From assembly GCF_022605165.1 (NCBI RefSeq), contig NC_063074.1, positions 151,501-215,500 on the forward strand: a stretch of DNA of 64,000 nucleotides. The letters run 5' to 3'. The stretch is from Purpureocillium takamizusanense (Eukaryota > Ascomycota > Sordariomycetes > Hypocreales > Ophiocordycipitaceae). The notes under the pieces were generated by a model. The model was not told the origin of the DNA. It saw only the letters and a list, made by a program, of their open reading frames with translations, and searched no databases. Within the stretch, counting starts at the first letter, position 1; every line of letters begins with the position of its first letter. A program made the position numbers and the translations under genes. Shown piece after piece: positions 61,759 to 64,000 of the stretch.

Positions 61759-64000
61759 GGTGCAGCTATCTGGCGCCGCGCCGCGACGCTGCAGCAGGTC
61801 GACTCGTTGCTACCTTGGACGAACGTGTAGTGACTGCAGCAAGACGGTGACACACGGGTCGGCCCGGCGAGGAAGCTCGGACCGCGCGGCGCCGCGCTCG
61901 TGTGCGAGCCGGGACAGGCCGGGGCAGACGGGTATGCGGCGCGGCGTCACTCACGATGTCGAGGTCGGAGGTGTTTGGATGCAAGCACGAGTGGCGGCGG
62001 GTCTATAGCTGTTTATCAACGAGGCGGAGATGTGGCCGCGCACGTGTGGCGATGACATGCGAGGATTGCCGAATCGGAGATGCGAGGGTCCAGGTATCGT
62101 TTCGTATCGTCGCAACGGTCGGTAAGGTGGTTGCCACGCCGGGCACCCACGGCACAGCGGAAGACGCGGAGGGGAGAGGAGGGGAGGGGAGGCGGAGGAG
62201 GCAAGGCGGCAGGGCAAGCGAGGATCGCGACTTGCGAGGCCGAGACACACGAGGGGAAGGCGCACCCCGTCCGTGGCGTGCTTGCCTTGTTGACGATTGA
62301 TGCCTGCCTGACCAGCCAGCCCAGCAGGTGATGACCAGGTGGTGGTGACGATGGCGTCGACACCTGCACGAGAAAAAAAGCTAGGTACCTTGACCTGCCT
62401 TGCCGTGCCTTTGGCCCGTTGCCGGACGTCGAGGGGGTTGCCGCGAAGGGGGGGGGGATGGGAATGGGGGTCAAGGACTCAGGGCACGATGGCGTCGCAC
62501 CCTGGCGCCAAGCTGTGACGATCCCACGTGAGCCTGGCGCGGGTATTAGCCTGGGGCCTGGCCGCTGGTCTCCGTCTCAAAGGGTCTCAGCGGCGCATCC
62601 TCTTTTCATCATTGACATTGATCGCCCTGTGCTGTCCCACGCCTCGCTCGTCCGGAGCTGTTGCAGAATGGGGATTTTTTGAGCGGGCATGCGCGACTTA
62701 TTTCAACCGCGCTGGCCCCCGCGTAAGAGTAATCTTGGGCAAGGTACAAGCGATGGCCCAACAGGAGCGTTTCTTCTCTTTCTCTTTTTCACCTTCTTCC
62801 TTTTCTGCGTCTCGACGGATGAAATACGGCATGTGGTCAGACTGGCAGTTCGCCCTCACAAGTCAATGTCTCCGCTGCCACGCTACCAGGTTACGACGTA
62901 GATGGGCGGCGAGGCAGTGGCACGGGGCTTGGTGGGGGAGGGGGGGTGATGCCAAGGTGGATGGATGGAGGGAATCAGGGCGGCTTGCTGTGGAGGCGAC
63001 CTGCCTGAAATACCTCCTGTAGCCAGGCAGCCAGGCGTAGCAGGGCAGCTAGACGCCGCCACGGGCGTCGAGTGGCGGTAGAGTATTTGTGCTGGAGGTA
63101 CTGTCTAGGTGGTCAATAATTGATTGCATGACTGGCCGCGACTGCCATTCCTCCCGTTCCAGCCAGCCATGGGTTTCGTCAACTGTGCTATTTCAGGACG
63201 CGTGCGCAGTTGTGTTGCTGAGCTTGCCCATGCAAGGCTTCGTCGTACTCTTCAATCTTTCACCTGCAATTCCCCCCGGTTCCGTGACACGGTGCCTGTA
63301 AGCTCGCGCCCGGACCCCAACGCCCGCATGGCAGTGAAGACTTTTATTTTGCAGAAGCACGTACATTCGTACTCGGTAAGGTATGTGGGTACGTAGTACA
63401 GTACCTTATTTGGCAACCTCATGTGGACGTCATCGTGGTGGCCTGTTGGGCCATCCTGCGTTGCAGTCGACTCGAGCGATATACATGTCGCAGGCAAACG
63501 GACTGGGTGGGGAAAAGCACGGGATGCACGCACGGCCCATTGATCATGGAAGGATCTTGCAGCACAGCGTCGTACTGTATTGTACATTCATGAGTACCTA
63601 GTAGTACTATATACCGTACATGCCCCTGCCTGGCAGTACGGTGAAGTGCAACTCCTCGATGGAGCTGCTAGCTAGCGTATGAGAATCCATGGTGGTCAGA
63701 CCGTGCCCGACCGCTTCATATGTCCGCCTTCCCGCCAGAAAAGGAGTCGCCGAAGTTAGAGAAAACCCCTGGCGATTCAAAAGGCCGCTGACACCGCGGA
63801 GTCGTATGGTGGCTGCGGCATCTCGCACAATATGATGCTGCTTGGTGCGTGGCGGCAAGAAAGCCGTGTAACCGTTGACGATTGCCCGCGTCTCCCGCTA
63901 TCCATCTGACGTACGTCCAATGTACAAAAGTAATACCAACCTATACGAACGTACTGCAACAGCGGAATGGCGACGGACCAGGTCACACTGCACTACCTGT
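61759..64000. other. 2.2 kb upstream region of the CLC gene, to window end
   Basis: GC-rich with G-runs (62451-62458), GTACCT islands (62383-62389, 63375-63405, 63590-63620) and no supported gene. A gene may begin beyond the right edge. Confidence 0.5.

Overview
The window is nuclear DNA of a filamentous ascomycete. The evidence is short introns (53-136 bp) with GT...CTAAC/CTGAC...AG signals, GC-rich coding DNA, and a housekeeping gene set of fungal architecture (Set2 with AWS-SET-WW-SRI, Gid9/Fyv10, Caf1/Pop2, Aos1, Bmt5, GABA transaminase). The style (long GC-rich intergenic DNA, (GA)n/(CT)n microsatellites, scattered GTACTTCGTAC/TAGGTA islands) suggests Sordariomycetes, possibly Hypocreales, but genus cannot be read from sequence alone. 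I found no rRNA, tRNA, transposon, CRISPR or viral sequence.

Layout: 3' end of a disordered probable regulator (1-1017, +); a 7.2 kb gene-free stretch; bHLH factor Cbf1 (-); GID/CTLH ubiquitin-ligase subunit Fyv10 (+); Caf1/Pop2 deadenylase (-); complex I B12/NDUFB3 subunit (+) with a 14-nt first exon; a coiled-coil protein (-); a four-TM protein (+); an unassigned protein with a split possible discoidin-like domain (-); SUMO E1 subunit Aos1 (+); a large RGG/KR-rich nuclear-looking protein (-) whose frame continues past a TAG for 392 more codons; 25S rRNA methyltransferase Bmt5 (+); histone H3K36 methyltransferase Set2 (-); a small AT-hook-like protein with an apparent GC-AG intron (+); GABA transaminase (-); and a CLC chloride/proton exchanger (-).

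The genes do not form a pathway cluster. Several act in gene expression or protein turnover (Cbf1, Caf1, Set2, Bmt5, Aos1, Fyv10), but each is a normal solitary housekeeping gene. The striking layout feature is strand alternation: 13 of 14 neighbouring pairs change strand. Divergent gaps are mostly long (0.9-4.8 kb) and convergent gaps short (0.5-1.3 kb), except the anomalous 7.2 kb convergent gap at the left end. No new biological system is evident. The best anomaly is the TAG-interrupted reading frame near 34.25 kb.
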